A DNA stretch of 64,000 bases from Siccibacter turicensis LMG 23730 (GCF_000463155.2 NZ_AWFZ01000017.1:372001-436000); one strand, 5' to 3'; positions 9,983 through 20,509 are shown, counted from the first letter of the stretch. Notes: generated by a model not told the origin, from the letters alone. Numbers and translations: made by a program.

Positions 9983-10066
9983 CCCCCTTCACTTAACATT
10001 TTTGCTGCTTAAAAATCAGGCAGCGCAAAGGCGCAGTGCGTCATTCCAACCACAGCAGGGAATCCT

Positions 10067-11062
10067 ATGGAGTTGCTTTGCCCCGCCGGTAACCTTCCGG
10101 CCCTCAAGGCGGCCATCGAGAATGGTGCAGACGCCGTTTATATTGGCCTGAAAGACGATACCAACGCCCGCCACTTTGCCGGGCTTAACTTTACCGAAAA
10201 GAAACTCCAGGAAGCGGTGAGCGTCGTTCATCAGCACAAGCGCAAGCTGCATATCGCGATCAACACCTTCGCTCACCCCGACGGCTACTCGCGCTGGCAG
10301 CGCGCCGTGGACATGGCCGCGCAGCTGGGTGCCGATGCCCTGATTCTGGCCGACCTGGCGATGCTGGAGTATGCCGCGACGCGCTACCCGCACATTGAGC
10401 GCCACGTGTCGGTGCAGGCCTCCGCCACTAACGAAGAGGCAATTCGCTTCTATCACAACCATTTTGACGTCGCCCGGGTGGTGCTGCCGCGCGTGCTCTC
10501 CATTCACCAGGTTAAACAGCTGGCGCGCGTCACGCCGGTGCCGCTGGAGGTATTCGCCTTCGGCAGCCTGTGCATCATGGCCGAGGGGCGCTGCTACCTC
10601 TCCTCCTGGCTAACCGGCGAATCCCCCAACACCGTCGGAGCCTGTTCGCCGGCGCGCTTTGTTCGCTGGCAGCAAACGCCTCAGGGGCTGGAGTCACGGC
10701 TGAACAATGTGCTGATTGACCGCTATGCCGACGGGGAGAACGCCGGCTACCCGACGCTGTGCAAAGGGCGCTATCAGGTTGATGGTCAGCGTTACCACGC
10801 GCTGGAGGAGCCTACCAGCCTCAATACCCTGGAGCTGCTGCCTGAGCTGCTGGCGGCAAACATCGCGTCGGTAAAAATCGAGGGGCGTCAGCGCAGTCCG
10901 GCCTATGTAAGCCAGGTCGCTCGCGTCTGGCGGGAGGCTATCGATCGCTGTATGGCGAACCCGAGCGACTTCATGCCGCAGGAAGAGTGGATGCAGACCC
11001 TCGGTGCGATGGCAGAAGGCACGCAAACCACGCTTGGCGCCTATCACCGTAAATGGCAGTAA
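10067..11062 (+). CDS. ubiU: Oxygen-independent ubiquinone hydroxylation protein UbiU (U32 family)
   Basis: UbiU (331 aa) and UbiV form a heterodimer of iron-sulfur proteins needed for ubiquinone synthesis without oxygen, using prephenate as hydroxyl donor. The protein has the peptidase-U32 fold, starting MELLCPAGNLPALKAAIENG. The four cysteines that hold the [4Fe-4S] cluster in E. coli are all present: Cys169, Cys176, Cys193 and Cys232. The ATG follows AGGGAA. The stop codon overlaps the ribosome-binding site of ubiV, 10 bp upstream of its ATG. Confidence 0.96.
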   Translation: MELLCPAGNLPALKAAIENGADAVYIGLKDDTNARHFAGLNFTEKKLQEAVSVVHQHKRKLHIAINTFAHPDGYSRWQRAVDMAAQLGADALILADLAMLEYAATRYPHIERHVSVQASATNEEAIRFYHNHFDVARVVLPRVLSIHQVKQLARVTPVPLEVFAFGSLCIMAEGRCYLSSWLTGESPNTVGACSPARFVRWQQTPQGLESRLNNVLIDRYADGENAGYPTLCKGRYQVDGQRYHALEEPTSLNTLELLPELLAANIASVKIEGRQRSPAYVSQVARVWREAIDRCMANPSDFMPQEEWMQTLGAMAEGTQTTLGAYHRKWQ

Positions 11063-11072
11063 AGGAGTTTCG

Positions 11073-11951
11073 ATGAAATATTCCCTCGGGCCCGTACTCT
11101 GGTACTGGCCAAAAGCGACGCTTGAGGCGTTTTACCAGCAGGCCGCGACCAGCAGCGCCGATGTGATTTATCTCGGCGAAACGGTGTGCAGCAAGCGCCG
11201 CGCCACCAAAACCGGCGAGTGGCTGGAGATGGCCCGTCAGCTTGCCGCTTCCGGCAAACAGGTGGTGCTCTCCACGCTCGGGCTGATGCAGGCCCCTTCC
11301 GAGCTGGCAGAGGTGAAACGCTACGTGGACAACGGCGATTTCCTGATTGAAGCCAACGATCTCGGCACGGTCAACATGGCCGCCGAACGCCGTCTGCCGT
11401 TCGTCGCCGGCCATGCGCTCAACTGCTACAACGCGGTTACGCTCAACATTCTGCTCAAACAGGGCATGACGCGCTGGTGTATGCCGGTGGAGCTGTCACG
11501 CGACTGGCTGAGCCATCTGCTGGATCAGTGCGAGCAGTTGGGCATTCGCGATCGGTTTGAAGTGGAGGTGCTGAGCTACGGTCATCTGCCGCTTGCCTGG
11601 TCCGCCCGCTGCTTTACCGCTCGCTCGGAGGACCGTCCGAAGGACGAGTGCGAAACCTGCTGCATCAACTACCCCAACGGGCGCGCGGTACACTCGCAGG
11701 AAAATCAGCAGGTGTTCGTGCTCAACGGCATTCAGACCATGAGCGGCTACGTCTATAACCTCGGCAATGAGCTACGCAGCATGCAGGGACTGGTGGATAT
11801 GGTGCGGCTGTCGCCGAGCGGCCCGGAAACCCTGGCGACCCTCGATGCGTTTCGCGCCAACGAAAACGGGGACGCTCCGCTGCCGCTGACCGCCAACAGC
11901 GACTGCAACGGCTACTGGCGCCGCCTCGCCGGGCTTGAGCTGCAGGCCTGA
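11073..11951 (+). CDS. ubiV: Oxygen-independent ubiquinone hydroxylation protein UbiV (U32 family)
   Basis: UbiV (292 aa) is the partner of UbiU. The E. coli cluster ligands are all conserved: Cys39 (in LGETVCSKRR), Cys180 (WSARCFTARS), and Cys193 and Cys197 (ECETCCINYP). The start at 11073, with AAAGGAG 5 bases upstream, gives the exact E. coli length; the frame stays open upstream inside ubiU but without similarity. Together with ubiU and ubiT this gives the complete anaerobic ubiquinone module. Confidence 0.96.
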   Translation: MKYSLGPVLWYWPKATLEAFYQQAATSSADVIYLGETVCSKRRATKTGEWLEMARQLAASGKQVVLSTLGLMQAPSELAEVKRYVDNGDFLIEANDLGTVNMAAERRLPFVAGHALNCYNAVTLNILLKQGMTRWCMPVELSRDWLSHLLDQCEQLGIRDRFEVEVLSYGHLPLAWSARCFTARSEDRPKDECETCCINYPNGRAVHSQENQQVFVLNGIQTMSGYVYNLGNELRSMQGLVDMVRLSPSGPETLATLDAFRANENGDAPLPLTANSDCNGYWRRLAGLELQA

Positions 11952-12018
11952 TAAAAGCTCACTTTGTTAACACAGTAGCGGTGCTTTTCATGCAGTATTG
12001 AAATGACAGCTTTCTGGC

Positions 12019-12113
12019 GGCTCGCCGGGCAAAATGCCCGGAATGAGCCAGGCTGGAAGAAGACCTTCAATCTGATGACTATGCTGTTGCCGCCGGTTAA
12101 CGCCGGCAGGCAA
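12019..12113. repeat. Two inverted repeats between ubiV and yhbW
   Basis: The 180-bp gap holds two unlinked inverted repeats. The first (12019-12049) pairs GGCTC and CCGGGC with GCCCGG and GAGCC around an AAAAT loop. The second (12087-12113) pairs TTGCCGCCGG with CCGGC and GGCAA, with one bulged base, and is followed by an A run. Neither has a proper T tract on the plus strand, so they may be a weak terminator and a leader structure for yhbW. Confidence 0.5.
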
Positions 12114-12131
12114 AAAACAAAGTGAGCCGTT

Positions 12132-13142
12132 ATGTCTGAAAAATCTACCGTAGCTTTCTCCGTCCTGGACCTCGCCCCTATCCCGCAGGGTTCCACCGCT
12201 GCCGACGCCTTCAGCCACTCGCTGGATCTGGCGCGCCTCGCTGAACGCCGGGGCTATAACCGCTTCTGGCTGGCGGAACACCACAACATGACCGGGATCG
12301 CCAGTGCCGCCACCTCGGTGCTGATTGGCTATCTCGCCGCCAACACCACTACGCTGCATCTCGGGTCCGGTGGCGTGATGCTTCCAAACCACGCCCCGCT
12401 GGTGATTGCCGAGCAGTTTGGCACCCTGAACACGCTCTACCCCGGACGCATCGATCTGGGTCTGGGCCGTGCGCCGGGCAGCGATCAGCGCACCATGATG
12501 GCGCTGCGCCGTCATATGAGCGGTGATATCGATAACTTCCCGCGCGACGTGGCGGAGCTGGTGGAGTGGTTTGACGCCCGTGATCCCAATCCGCCGGTGC
12601 GTCCGGTGCCCGGCTACGGGTCGCACATTCCGGTGTGGTTGCTCGGTTCAAGCCTCTACAGCGCACAGCTGGCTGCGCAGATGGGTCTGCCGTTCGCCTT
12701 CGCGTCGCACTTCGCGCCCGATATGCTGTTCCAGGCGCTGCATCTCTATCGAACCCACTTCAAGCCGTCGGCGCGGCTCGAAAAGCCTTACGCCATGGTC
12801 TGCATCAACATCGTGGCTGCCGACAGCAACCGCGACGCCGACTTCCTGTTTACCTCTATGCAGCAGGCGTTCGTTAAGCTGCGTCGGGGCGAAACCGGGC
12901 AGCTACCGCCGCCGATCGACAACATGGAGAGCTTCTGGTCGCCATCTGAGCAGTACGGCGTGCAGCAGGCGCTGAGCATGTCGCTGGTGGGGGATAAGGC
13001 GAAGGTGCGTCATGGTCTGGAATCCGTTCTGCGTGAAACTCAGGCCGACGAGATTATGGTTAACGGGCAGATTTTCGATCACGCCGCCCGACTGCACTCC
13101 TTCGATCTGGCCATGCAGGTGAAAGAAGAACTCCTAGGGTAA
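12132..13142 (+). CDS. yhbW: Luciferase-like monooxygenase YhbW
   Basis: The 336-residue protein belongs to the bacterial-luciferase-like flavin monooxygenase family, group 1. Landmarks are [40 protein letters not shown] and [16 protein letters not shown], which shape the flavin and substrate pocket. No substrate is established for the E. coli homologue. The ribosome-binding site is weak, and two inverted repeats precede the gene. A good terminator follows. Confidence 0.94.
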   Translation: MSEKSTVAFSVLDLAPIPQGSTAADAFSHSLDLARLAERRGYNRFWLAEHHNMTGIASAATSVLIGYLAANTTTLHLGSGGVMLPNHAPLVIAEQFGTLNTLYPGRIDLGLGRAPGSDQRTMMALRRHMSGDIDNFPRDVAELVEWFDARDPNPPVRPVPGYGSHIPVWLLGSSLYSAQLAAQMGLPFAFASHFAPDMLFQALHLYRTHFKPSARLEKPYAMVCINIVAADSNRDADFLFTSMQQAFVKLRRGETGQLPPPIDNMESFWSPSEQYGVQQALSMSLVGDKAKVRHGLESVLRETQADEIMVNGQIFDHAARLHSFDLAMQVKEELLG

Positions 13143-13180
13143 GCGGCTTCCCTGCCCGTCAGGCAGGAGCACTGAGTGAT

Positions 13181-13214
13181 AAGGTGGCGGCGCGCAGGCA
13201 TCGCCACCTTTTTT
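13181..13214 (+). terminator. Terminator of yhbW
   Basis: A perfect 9-bp stem (13181-13189 with 13202-13210) is followed by a T run to 13214. A smaller stem (CCTGCC/GGCAGG, 13151-13167) precedes it. mtr ends on the opposite strand immediately beyond, at 13220. Confidence 0.85.
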
Positions 13215-13219
13215 ATGGG

Positions 13220-14464
13220 TTACTTCCAGACCGGCAGCAGATCGAAAGTCGACATCAGATGCACCACCGCATTGCCAACGCCAAAGATCAGAATCAGCAC
13301 GATCATCGGCGTACCGCCCCATACCCTGAACTGTGGGCTGCCAAAGCGCTTACGGGAGGCGCGTGCCAGCAGCGCCGGAACAATCGCCGCCCAGACGGTG
13401 GCCGCGAGCCCTGCGTAGCCAATCGCATATAAAAAGCCGTCCGGCCATACCAGCCCGCCAATCACCGGGGGAGTAAAGGTCAGGGCTGCGGTTTTCAGAC
13501 GGCCCAGACGCGAGTCATCAAACCCGAACAGATCCGCAAGATAGTCAAACAGCCCCAGCGTCACACCCAGAAACGAACTCGCTACCGCAAAGTTGGAAAA
13601 CACCACCAGCAGCAGATCCAGACTGCGGTTGTTCAGCACGCCGCTCAGCGCCTGGACCAGCACATCGATATTGCCGCCCTTGTCCGCAATGGCGATGAAG
13701 TCGTGACGGGGAATATTTCCCATCGTCGCCAGCAGCCATACCGCATACAACCCGAGCGCCAGCAGCGTGCCGCCAACCAGGCAACGCACGATAACGCGCG
13801 GATTTTTACCGTAGTACTTCATCAGGCTCGGCACGTTGCCGTGGTAGCCGAATGAGGCGAGGCAGAACGGCAGCGTCATCAGCAGATACGGCGTGTAGCT
13901 GGCCTGCGTATCGGCGACGTTGAACAGAGTTGCCGGCTCGACGTGCCCCAGCAGGCTGCCGAACGTCAGGAAAAAGGTAATCACCTTCGCGCCGAGTACA
14001 ATCGCCGTCATGCGGCTGACGGCGCGGGTGGAGAGCCAGACGACAAACGCCACCGCCAGGGCAAACAGCACGCCCGCCAGCCGGGCCGGGAAGGAAATCG
14101 ACATCTCGCCCAGCGTGTGGTGGAGAATCGAGCCGCTCGCCGAGATGTAGGCGTAGGTCAGGATGTACAGCACGAAGGCGATGGACAGGCCGTTGATGCG
14201 ATTCCAGACGTTGCCAAGCAGATCGCGGGTCATGGTATCGAAGCTGGCACCCACGTGATAGTTCAGGTTGGCTTCAAGGATCATCAGCCCGGAGTGCAGC
14301 ATACAGAACCAGGTGAACACCAGCGCGGCAAGCGACCAGAAAAACCAGGCACCTGACATCACCACCGGAAGTGAAAACATACCGGCACCGATAATGGTGC
14401 CGCCAATAATGACAATTCCTGCAAAAGTGGAGGGCGTCTGGCGTGAAAGTGCTGCGGTCGTCAT
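13220..14464 (-). CDS. mtr: Tryptophan-specific transporter Mtr
   Basis: Mtr (414 aa, identical in length to E. coli) is a high-affinity tryptophan:proton symporter of the inner membrane, in the hydroxy/aromatic amino-acid permease family with about 11 membrane segments. The family signature [15 protein letters not shown] lies near the N-terminus. The ATG at 14464 was chosen because it gives the E. coli length; the upstream in-frame extension lies within the leader. A TrpR-type operator overlapping the promoter lies about 50 bp upstream. Confidence 0.96.
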   Translation of the reverse strand: MTTAALSRQTPSTFAGIVIIGGTIIGAGMFSLPVVMSGAWFFWSLAALVFTWFCMLHSGLMILEANLNYHVGASFDTMTRDLLGNVWNRINGLSIAFVLYILTYAYISASGSILHHTLGEMSISFPARLAGVLFALAVAFVVWLSTRAVSRMTAIVLGAKVITFFLTFGSLLGHVEPATLFNVADTQASYTPYLLMTLPFCLASFGYHGNVPSLMKYYGKNPRVIVRCLVGGTLLALGLYAVWLLATMGNIPRHDFIAIADKGGNIDVLVQALSGVLNNRSLDLLLVVFSNFAVASSFLGVTLGLFDYLADLFGFDDSRLGRLKTAALTFTPPVIGGLVWPDGFLYAIGYAGLAATVWAAIVPALLARASRKRFGSPQFRVWGGTPMIVLILIFGVGNAVVHLMSTFDLLPVWK

Positions 14465-14512
14465 GCGGATGCATCCTTGAGGCAAAATCTACGGGATCTG
14501 TTACTGTGCAGC

Positions 14513-14534
14513 ATTGTACCAGTACATGAGTACA
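14513..14534 (-). promoter_or_regulatory. mtr promoter -10 with TrpR-type operator
   Basis: On the minus strand the element reads GTACTCATGTACTGGTAC (14516-14533), closely resembling the E. coli mtr operator where TrpR represses with tryptophan. A -10 hexamer TACAAT overlaps its end (14513-14518). In E. coli mtr is also activated by TyrR; no clear TyrR box was identified here. Confidence 0.7.
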
Positions 14535-14542
14535 AAGAGGAT

Positions 14543-14573
14543 AAAAAAAGTCCCGATCGCAATGACCGGGACT
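14543..14573 (-). terminator. Terminator of deaD
   Basis: On the minus strand a 7-bp stem AGTCCCG/CGGGACT (14567-14573 with 14549-14555) is followed by a run of seven T. It lies just after the deaD stop and before the mtr promoter. Confidence 0.9.
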
Positions 14574-14600
14574 GTATTATTTACTTTACGCTTTTAGCGA

Positions 14601-16529
14601 TTACGCATCACGACGACGGGTCGGTGCATCTTCACGACGCGGACCACGGCTGTCACGACGTTCGCCACCGAAGCTACGGCCGCCTTCACGGCGTTCGCCG
14701 CTGAAACGACGACCTTCGCCACGTGCGCCTTCCGGACGCGGTGCGCCACCTTCACGACGTTCGCCACCGAAACCACGGCCACCGCCGTTGCCACCGCGAC
14801 GCTCACCGCCGGTACGCGGCTGTGCATCACCCATCAGCTGCATATTCATCGGTTTGTTCAGAATACGCGTACGGGTAAAGTGCTGCAGCACTTCGCCCGG
14901 CATGCCTTTCGGCAGCTCGATGGTGGAGTGAGAAGCAAACAGCTTGATGTTACCGATGTAACGGCTGCTGATGTCGCCTTCGTTAGCAATCGCGCCAACG
15001 ATATGACGAACTTCAACGCCATCATCGCGACCCACTTCGATGCGATACAGCTCCATGTCGCCCACTTCACGACGTTCGCGACGCGGACGGTCTTCACCAC
15101 CACGCTCCGGACGGTCGCCACGCGGACCACGGTCGTTACGATCGCCACGGCGTTCGAAACGGTCATCGCGCTCGCGGAACTCACGCTTAGGACGCATCGG
15201 TGCATCCGGCGGCAGAATAAGCGGACGCTCACCCTGAGCCATTTTCAGCAGTGCTGCGGCCAGCGTTTCGATATCCAGCTCTTCTTCCGCAACCGGCTGG
15301 ATTTTCGCCAGCAGTGCACGGTACTGATCCAGATCGCTGCTTTCCAGCTGCTGCTGTACTTTGGCGGCAAACTTAGCCAGACGGCGCTCGCTCAGCAGTT
15401 CTGCGTTCGGCAGTTCCACTTCCGGAATGGTCAGCTTCATGGTGCGTTCGATGTTACGCAGCAGACGACGCTCGCGGTTCTCAACGAACAGCAGTGCGCG
15501 ACCCGCACGACCTGCACGACCGGTACGGCCGATACGGTGAACGTAAGACTCGGAATCCATCGGGATATCGTAGTTTACTACCAGGCTGATACGTTCAACG
15601 TCAAGGCCACGGGCCGCAACGTCGGTTGCAATCAGGATATCCAGACGACCGTCTTTCAGACGCTCCAGGGTCTGCTCACGCAGAGACTGGTTCATGTCGC
15701 CGTTCAGCGCGGCGCTGCTGTAACCGCTGCGCTCAAGCGCTTCGGCCACTTCCAGGGTCGCGTTTTTGGTACGGACGAAGATGATCGCCGCATCAAAGTC
15801 TTCCGCTTCCAGGAAACGTACCAGCGCTTCGTTTTTACGCATGCCGTAGACAGACCAGTAGCTCTGGCTGATGTCCGGGCGCGTGGTAACGCTGGACTGA
15901 ATACGCACTTCCTGCGGCTCGTTCATAAAGCGTTTGGTAATGCGACGAATCGCTTCCGGCATGGTCGCGGAGAACAGCGCGGTCTGATGGTCAGCCGGGA
16001 TCTGCGCCATGATGGTTTCAACGTCTTCGATGAAGCCCATACGCAGCATCTCATCCGCTTCGTCCAGTACCAGACCTTTCAGGTTGGACAGGTTCAGCGT
16101 GCCACGCTTCAAGTGATCCAGCAGGCGGCCCGGGGTACCCACAACAATTTGTGGGCCCTGACGCAGGGCGCGCAGCTGCACGTCATAACGCTGGCCGCCG
16201 TAAAGGGCCACCACGTTTACGCCATGCATATGTTTAGAGAAGTCCGTCATCGCTTCAGCTACCTGAACCGCCAGTTCGCGGGTCGGGGCCAGCACCAGGA
16301 TCTGCGGTGCTTTCAGCTCTGGATCAAGGTTGTTTAGCAGCGGGAGAGAGAACGCTGCAGTTTTACCGCTACCGGTCTGGGCCATACCCAGAACGTCGCG
16401 ACCGCCAAGCAGGTGCGGAATACACTCAGCCTGGATTGGAGATGGTTTTTCGTAACCCAGATCGTTAAGGGCTTCAAGGATAGGAGCCTTCAGGCCCAGA
16501 TCAGTAAAAGTGGTTTCGAATTCAGCCAT
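14601..16529 (-). CDS. deaD: Cold-shock DEAD-box RNA helicase DeaD (CsdA)
   Basis: DeaD (642 aa; E. coli about 629) is an ATP-dependent RNA helicase for 50S assembly and mRNA unwinding and decay at low temperature. Motifs in order: [12 protein letters not shown] (Walker A), [37 protein letters not shown]. After the helicase core come a DbpA-like RNA-binding fold (about 480-560) and a long Arg/Gly tail with repeats of GERREGG type. The start at 16529 matches the E. coli start; the longer in-frame reading overlaps yrbN in another frame and is rejected. Translation probably couples to yrbN, whose stop overlaps this ATG. Confidence 0.96.
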   Translation of the reverse strand: MAEFETTFTDLGLKAPILEALNDLGYEKPSPIQAECIPHLLGGRDVLGMAQTGSGKTAAFSLPLLNNLDPELKAPQILVLAPTRELAVQVAEAMTDFSKHMHGVNVVALYGGQRYDVQLRALRQGPQIVVGTPGRLLDHLKRGTLNLSNLKGLVLDEADEMLRMGFIEDVETIMAQIPADHQTALFSATMPEAIRRITKRFMNEPQEVRIQSSVTTRPDISQSYWSVYGMRKNEALVRFLEAEDFDAAIIFVRTKNATLEVAEALERSGYSSAALNGDMNQSLREQTLERLKDGRLDILIATDVAARGLDVERISLVVNYDIPMDSESYVHRIGRTGRAGRAGRALLFVENRERRLLRNIERTMKLTIPEVELPNAELLSERRLAKFAAKVQQQLESSDLDQYRALLAKIQPVAEEELDIETLAAALLKMAQGERPLILPPDAPMRPKREFRERDDRFERRGDRNDRGPRGDRPERGGEDRPRRERREVGDMELYRIEVGRDDGVEVRHIVGAIANEGDISSRYIGNIKLFASHSTIELPKGMPGEVLQHFTRTRILNKPMNMQLMGDAQPRTGGERRGGNGGGRGFGGERREGGAPRPEGARGEGRRFSGERREGGRSFGGERRDSRGPRREDAPTRRRDA

Positions 16530-16602
16530 GTAGTACGAGTGCCTCAGAATAAATGGCGGCCAGTCTACATAACTCATCGTGAAAATTTTCTGCAATTTTC
16601 AT
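16522..16602 (-). CDS. yrbN: Leader microprotein YrbN (26 aa) upstream of deaD
   Basis: A 26-codon frame between nlpI and deaD encodes a small protein starting [16 protein letters not shown] and ending LVLHG. This closely matches E. coli YrbN as I remember it, with the same position and length. Its TGA overlaps the deaD ATG by 8 bases, which suggests translational coupling and a role in deaD expression. No clear Shine-Dalgarno sequence precedes the ATG. Molecular function is unknown. Confidence 0.85.
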   Translation of the reverse strand: MKIAENFHDELCRLAAIYSEALVLHG

Positions 16603-16704
16603 TAAAAGTGTGAACCGGCTCAAAGTATGTGGATTAACGAACAAACAAGCCCTCACCCGCTAAGGTGATGACTTACAAGGAAATTTGGGCTGAAAGTTCG
16701 TCAG

Positions 16705-17589
16705 CTATTGCTGGTCCGATTCTGCCAGGTCTTCTTGCTCCTGGCCCAAGAGCGCTAATTCCAACAATGCGTAACGGTGCTCAACGAAGTTGTGTACGTT
16801 GTTTGCAACCGCCAGTTTGAACAGTGCCGTAGCGCTGTCCCTGTCCCCCAGACTTAGGTAGTACTTACCTAAATAGAAGTTGGTTTCACTGAGATGCTCA
16901 GCGAGCGAGGTGTTATCCGTTGCGTCTGACTTCAGGCGTTCCATCAGCGTTGCTTCGCTAATGTTACCCAGCCAGAACTCGACAATGTTCCATCCCCATT
17001 GTTCTTTATCCGACTTCTCGAAGCGCTGTTGTAACGCTTCTTTGGCCTGCTTCTCATTGAGCTTCTGCTCAACGATGTAAAGCCACAGGCTGCGGAAAGG
17101 ATCATTGGGATCGTCTTGATAAAACGCCAGCAGATCATCTTGCGCTAACTTGTCACGACCGCCGTAGTAGAGAGCGATACCGCGATTTAAGTGCGCGTAG
17201 TTGTAAGTTGGATCAAGCTCAAGTACAGAATCAAACGCTTCATAGGCGGCATCAAAGTTGCCCGCCTGCGTTAAGTATATACCTAAGTAATTGAATACTT
17301 CAGGCATATCAGGTCGGATTGCCAGCGCTTGTGAAAAATCATTACGCGCTAAGGCTCGCAGACCGAGACTATCATACAACACTCCGCGCTCATATAAAAG
17401 CTGTGCGCGTTCATCATCGGTTAAAGCCCGACTTGCGAGGATTTGTTCCATGCGTGCCAGAATGACTTCCTGCTGCAAGCTCGGTTGCAATGGCACTGCC
17501 AGGACTTCACTCTTACGCCAGGCAGAGTTGCTGCATCCTGCCAGCGTTAAAGCTGTCGCAACGAAACACCAGCGCAAAAAAGGCTTCAT
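16705..17589 (-). CDS. nlpI: Outer-membrane lipoprotein NlpI (TPR)
   Basis: NlpI (294 aa) is a TPR lipoprotein of the outer membrane; the lipobox LTLAGC puts the lipid on Cys19. It acts as an adaptor that brings the murein endopeptidase MepS to protease Prc and scaffolds peptidoglycan hydrolases. TPR repeats are visible at about residues 60-165 (for example [20 protein letters not shown] and [16 protein letters not shown]). It lies 116 bp downstream of pnp on the same strand, as in E. coli. Confidence 0.96.
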   Translation of the reverse strand: MKPFLRWCFVATALTLAGCSNSAWRKSEVLAVPLQPSLQQEVILARMEQILASRALTDDERAQLLYERGVLYDSLGLRALARNDFSQALAIRPDMPEVFNYLGIYLTQAGNFDAAYEAFDSVLELDPTYNYAHLNRGIALYYGGRDKLAQDDLLAFYQDDPNDPFRSLWLYIVEQKLNEKQAKEALQQRFEKSDKEQWGWNIVEFWLGNISEATLMERLKSDATDNTSLAEHLSETNFYLGKYYLSLGDRDSATALFKLAVANNVHNFVEHRYALLELALLGQEQEDLAESDQQ

Positions 17590-17667
17590 TTCCTACTCCC
17601 GACGACAACAATTGGATGAACATCCTGTTCCCCGGCTGCAAACACAGCATCATGCCGTGTATCAAAC

Positions 17668-17693
17668 AGCTCTCCATGTCGCCATGGAGAGCT
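17668..17693 (-). terminator. Hairpin after pnp
   Basis: A perfect 11-bp stem (17668-17678 with 17683-17693, loop of four) lies just downstream of the pnp stop and before nlpI. The T tract on the minus strand is short, so read-through into nlpI or a role as exonuclease barrier is plausible. Confidence 0.7.
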
Positions 17694-17705
17694 AAATGGC
17701 AAACC

Positions 17706-19841
17706 TTACTCGGCTTCTGGTGCAGCCGGCGCGGCCGGTGCTTCAGCAGGCTGAGTCTGCTCGGATGCTTCTTTGATGCTCAGACGTACGCGGCCCTGGC
17801 GATCAACCTCCAGAACTTTAACCGGTACTTCCTGGCCCATCTGCAGGTAATCGGTCACTTTCTCAACGCGCTTGTCAGCGATCTGAGAGATGTGTACCAG
17901 ACCTTCTTTACCGCCACCGATGGCAACAAACGCGCCGAAGTCAACGATACGGGTCACTTTACCGCTGTAGATACGGCCCACTTCGATTTCAGCAGTGATC
18001 TCTTCGATACGACGGATAGCGTGTTTTGCTTTGTCGTTATCGGTAGCTGCGATCTTCACGGTGCCATCATCTTCGATTTCGATGGTGGTGCCGGTTTCTT
18101 CGGTCAGAGCACGGATAACAGAACCGCCTTTACCGATGACGTCTTTGATCTTGTCCGGGTTGATCTTGATGGTGTGAATACGCGGAGCGAATTCAGAGAT
18201 ATCACCGCGCGGTGCGTTGATAGCCTGTTCCATCACGCCCAGGATGTGCAGACGTGCACCTTTCGCCTGGTTCAGCGCAACCTGCATGATCTCACGGGTG
18301 ATGCCTTCAATTTTGATATCCATCTGCAGCGCAGTGATACCTTCGCGGGAACCCGCAACTTTGAAGTCCATATCGCCCAGGTGATCTTCGTCGCCCAGAA
18401 TGTCAGACAGCACAACGTAGTTGTCGCCTTCTTTCACCAGGCCCATCGCGATACCCGCAACGGCTGCTTTAATCGGTACGCCTGCATCCATCAGGGCCAG
18501 AGAGGCGCCACACACGGAAGCCATAGACGAGGAACCGTTGGATTCGGTGATTTCAGAAACCACACGTACGGTGTACGGGAAACGATCGGCGGTCGGCATG
18601 ACTGCCAGTACGCCACGCTTCGCCAGACGACCGTGACCAATTTCACGACGCTTCGGAGACCCTACCATGCCGGTTTCGCCGACGCAGTACGGAGGGAAGT
18701 TGTAGTGGAACAGGAAGCGATCGGTACGTTCGCCCATCAGTTCATCGATGTTCTGCGCGTCACGCTCTGTGCCCAGGGTCGCGGTAACCAGCGCCTGCGT
18801 TTCACCACGGGTGAACAGCGCGGAACCGTGCGTGCGCGGCAGTACGCCGGTACGAACGTCCAGACCACGGATCATGTCTTTCTCACGGCCATCGATACGC
18901 GGCTCACCCGCCAGTACGCGGCTACGCACCACGTTTTTCTCGATAGCGTGCAGAATTTCGCCCAGCTCGTTGTCGTCCAGCGACTCATCTTCCGCCAGCA
19001 GTGTCGCGATGGTTTCAGATTTGATGGTGTCGATCTGGCTGTAGCGTTCTTGTTTGTCGGTGATGCGGTATGCATCGCTCAGACGGGATTCTGCCAGAGC
19101 AGCAACGCGTGCGTTCAGCGCGTCGTTTACCGCTTCCGGCTGCCAGTCCCAGCGCGGTTTACCCGCTTCTTTCACCAGCTCGTTGATGTTCTGGATAACA
19201 ACCTGCTGCTGGTCATGACCAAACACAACCGCGCCCAGCATCTGGTCTTCGCTCAGCAGTTCTGCTTCGGATTCAACCATCAGCACAGCGCCTTCGGTAC
19301 CGGCAACGATCAGGTCCAGCTTGCTCTCTTTGAGTTCAGCCTGAGTCGGGTTCAGTACGTACTGGTCATTGATGTAACCGACGCGAGCGGCGCCGATTGG
19401 GCCGTTGAACGGAATACCAGACAGGGACAGCGCAGCAGAGGCGCCGATCATAGCAACGATATCCGGGTTAACCTGTGGGTTAACGGACACAACGGTGGCG
19501 ATAATCTGTACTTCGTTAACGAAGCCTTCCGGGAACAGCGGGCGAACCGGGCGGTCAATCAGACGCGCAATCAGGGTTTCGCCTTCGCCAGGACGGCCTT
19601 CACGACGGAAGAAGCCACCCGGGAAGCGGCCAGCAGCGTAAGTACGCTCCTGATAGTTAACGGTCAGCGGGAAGAAGTCCTGGCCTGGTTTCGCTTTCTT
19701 CTGACCAACTACGGTCACGAAAACCGCAGTGTCATCCATGCTCACCATCACGGCAGCGGTGGCCTGACGGGCCATCATGCCGGTCTCCAGCGTTACCGTA
19801 TGTTGACCATACTGAAATTTACGAACGATCGGATTAAGCAA
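17706..19841 (-). CDS. pnp: Polynucleotide phosphorylase
   Basis: PNPase (711 aa) is the trimeric 3'-5' phosphorolytic exoribonuclease of the RNA degradosome. Order: first RNase-PH domain ([20 protein letters not shown]), helical linker, second RNase-PH domain ([18 protein letters not shown]), KH domain ([16 protein letters not shown]), S1 domain ([20 protein letters not shown]), then a short Ala/Pro/Glu tail. The start is a TTG at 19841, preceded by AAGGGT and giving the E. coli length; E. coli also uses TTG. A leader hairpin upstream is the likely RNase III entry site for autoregulation. Confidence 0.97.
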   Translation of the reverse strand: MLNPIVRKFQYGQHTVTLETGMMARQATAAVMVSMDDTAVFVTVVGQKKAKPGQDFFPLTVNYQERTYAAGRFPGGFFRREGRPGEGETLIARLIDRPVRPLFPEGFVNEVQIIATVVSVNPQVNPDIVAMIGASAALSLSGIPFNGPIGAARVGYINDQYVLNPTQAELKESKLDLIVAGTEGAVLMVESEAELLSEDQMLGAVVFGHDQQQVVIQNINELVKEAGKPRWDWQPEAVNDALNARVAALAESRLSDAYRITDKQERYSQIDTIKSETIATLLAEDESLDDNELGEILHAIEKNVVRSRVLAGEPRIDGREKDMIRGLDVRTGVLPRTHGSALFTRGETQALVTATLGTERDAQNIDELMGERTDRFLFHYNFPPYCVGETGMVGSPKRREIGHGRLAKRGVLAVMPTADRFPYTVRVVSEITESNGSSSMASVCGASLALMDAGVPIKAAVAGIAMGLVKEGDNYVVLSDILGDEDHLGDMDFKVAGSREGITALQMDIKIEGITREIMQVALNQAKGARLHILGVMEQAINAPRGDISEFAPRIHTIKINPDKIKDVIGKGGSVIRALTEETGTTIEIEDDGTVKIAATDNDKAKHAIRRIEEITAEIEVGRIYSGKVTRIVDFGAFVAIGGGKEGLVHISQIADKRVEKVTDYLQMGQEVPVKVLEVDRQGRVRLSIKEASEQTQPAEAPAAPAAPEAE

Positions 19842-19864
19842 AATTATACCCTTTCTTAATGAAT

Positions 19865-19890
19865 GACAGCACGCCATTAGCCGTGCTGTC
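19865..19890 (-). promoter_or_regulatory. pnp leader hairpin (RNase III autoregulation site)
   Basis: A perfect 9-bp stem (19865-19873 with 19882-19890) lies 24 bases upstream of the pnp TTG. In E. coli the pnp leader is cleaved by RNase III in such a stem, after which PNPase degrades the nicked leader and shuts down its own mRNA. Position and structure fit; cleavage is inferred. Confidence 0.65.
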
Positions 19891-20043
19891 TGGTGACCGA
19901 TCTTCCTGCATCCTCGCGACTAATGACAAGTCAGACCCGTTCTTTATCGGGGCACCCTTCTCATTAGCCGCGCGAACCTCTGCAATGAAGATCATGCTTT
20001 GCAACAATACATTAGTTTCCCAATAATTGCTGCCGTCAGGTCG

Positions 20044-20070
20044 AAAAAAGGGGCCACAGAGGCCCCTTTT
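20044..20070 (-). terminator. Terminator of rpsO
   Basis: The minus-strand stem GGGGCC/GGCCCC (20061-20066 with 20050-20055) is followed by a T run (complement of the A run 20044-20049). It separates rpsO from the pnp leader. Confidence 0.88.
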
Positions 20071-20087
20071 TCTGAAACTCGCAAGAA

Positions 20088-20372
<285 letters not shown>

Positions 20373-20466
20373 TTAGATAAATAACGAGGCGCCGATCTCT
20401 AATTCAGCATCCCCAATGAACACACCGTGAAATGTTAAACATGACACAGGCGTGTTAAGCCGCAAT

Positions 20467-20495
20467 ATTCTACCTGTCGCCACCTGTTATCGCAA
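20467..20495 (-). promoter_or_regulatory. Sigma-70 promoter of rpsO
   Basis: On the minus strand TTGCGA and TAGAAT are separated by exactly 17 bp (hexamers complement 20490-20495 and 20467-20472). The predicted start is about 100 bases before the rpsO ATG. Confidence 0.75.
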
Positions 20496-20509
20496 GGTCG
20501 CGACATCGC

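Noticed and set aside
14880-16337. 485-codon open frame opposite deaD
   Set aside because: Antisense shadow with skewed Thr/Arg/Gln composition and no family resemblance.
16530-16595. N-terminal extension of DeaD by 22 residues
   Set aside because: The extension overlaps yrbN in a different frame, has no similarity to DeaD proteins and would break the yrbN-deaD coupling.
17490-19859. 789-codon open frame on the plus strand opposite pnp
   Set aside because: It is an antisense shadow of a GC-rich, strongly codon-biased gene; the protein is His/Phe/Arg-rich with no recognisable domain and no ribosome-binding site.
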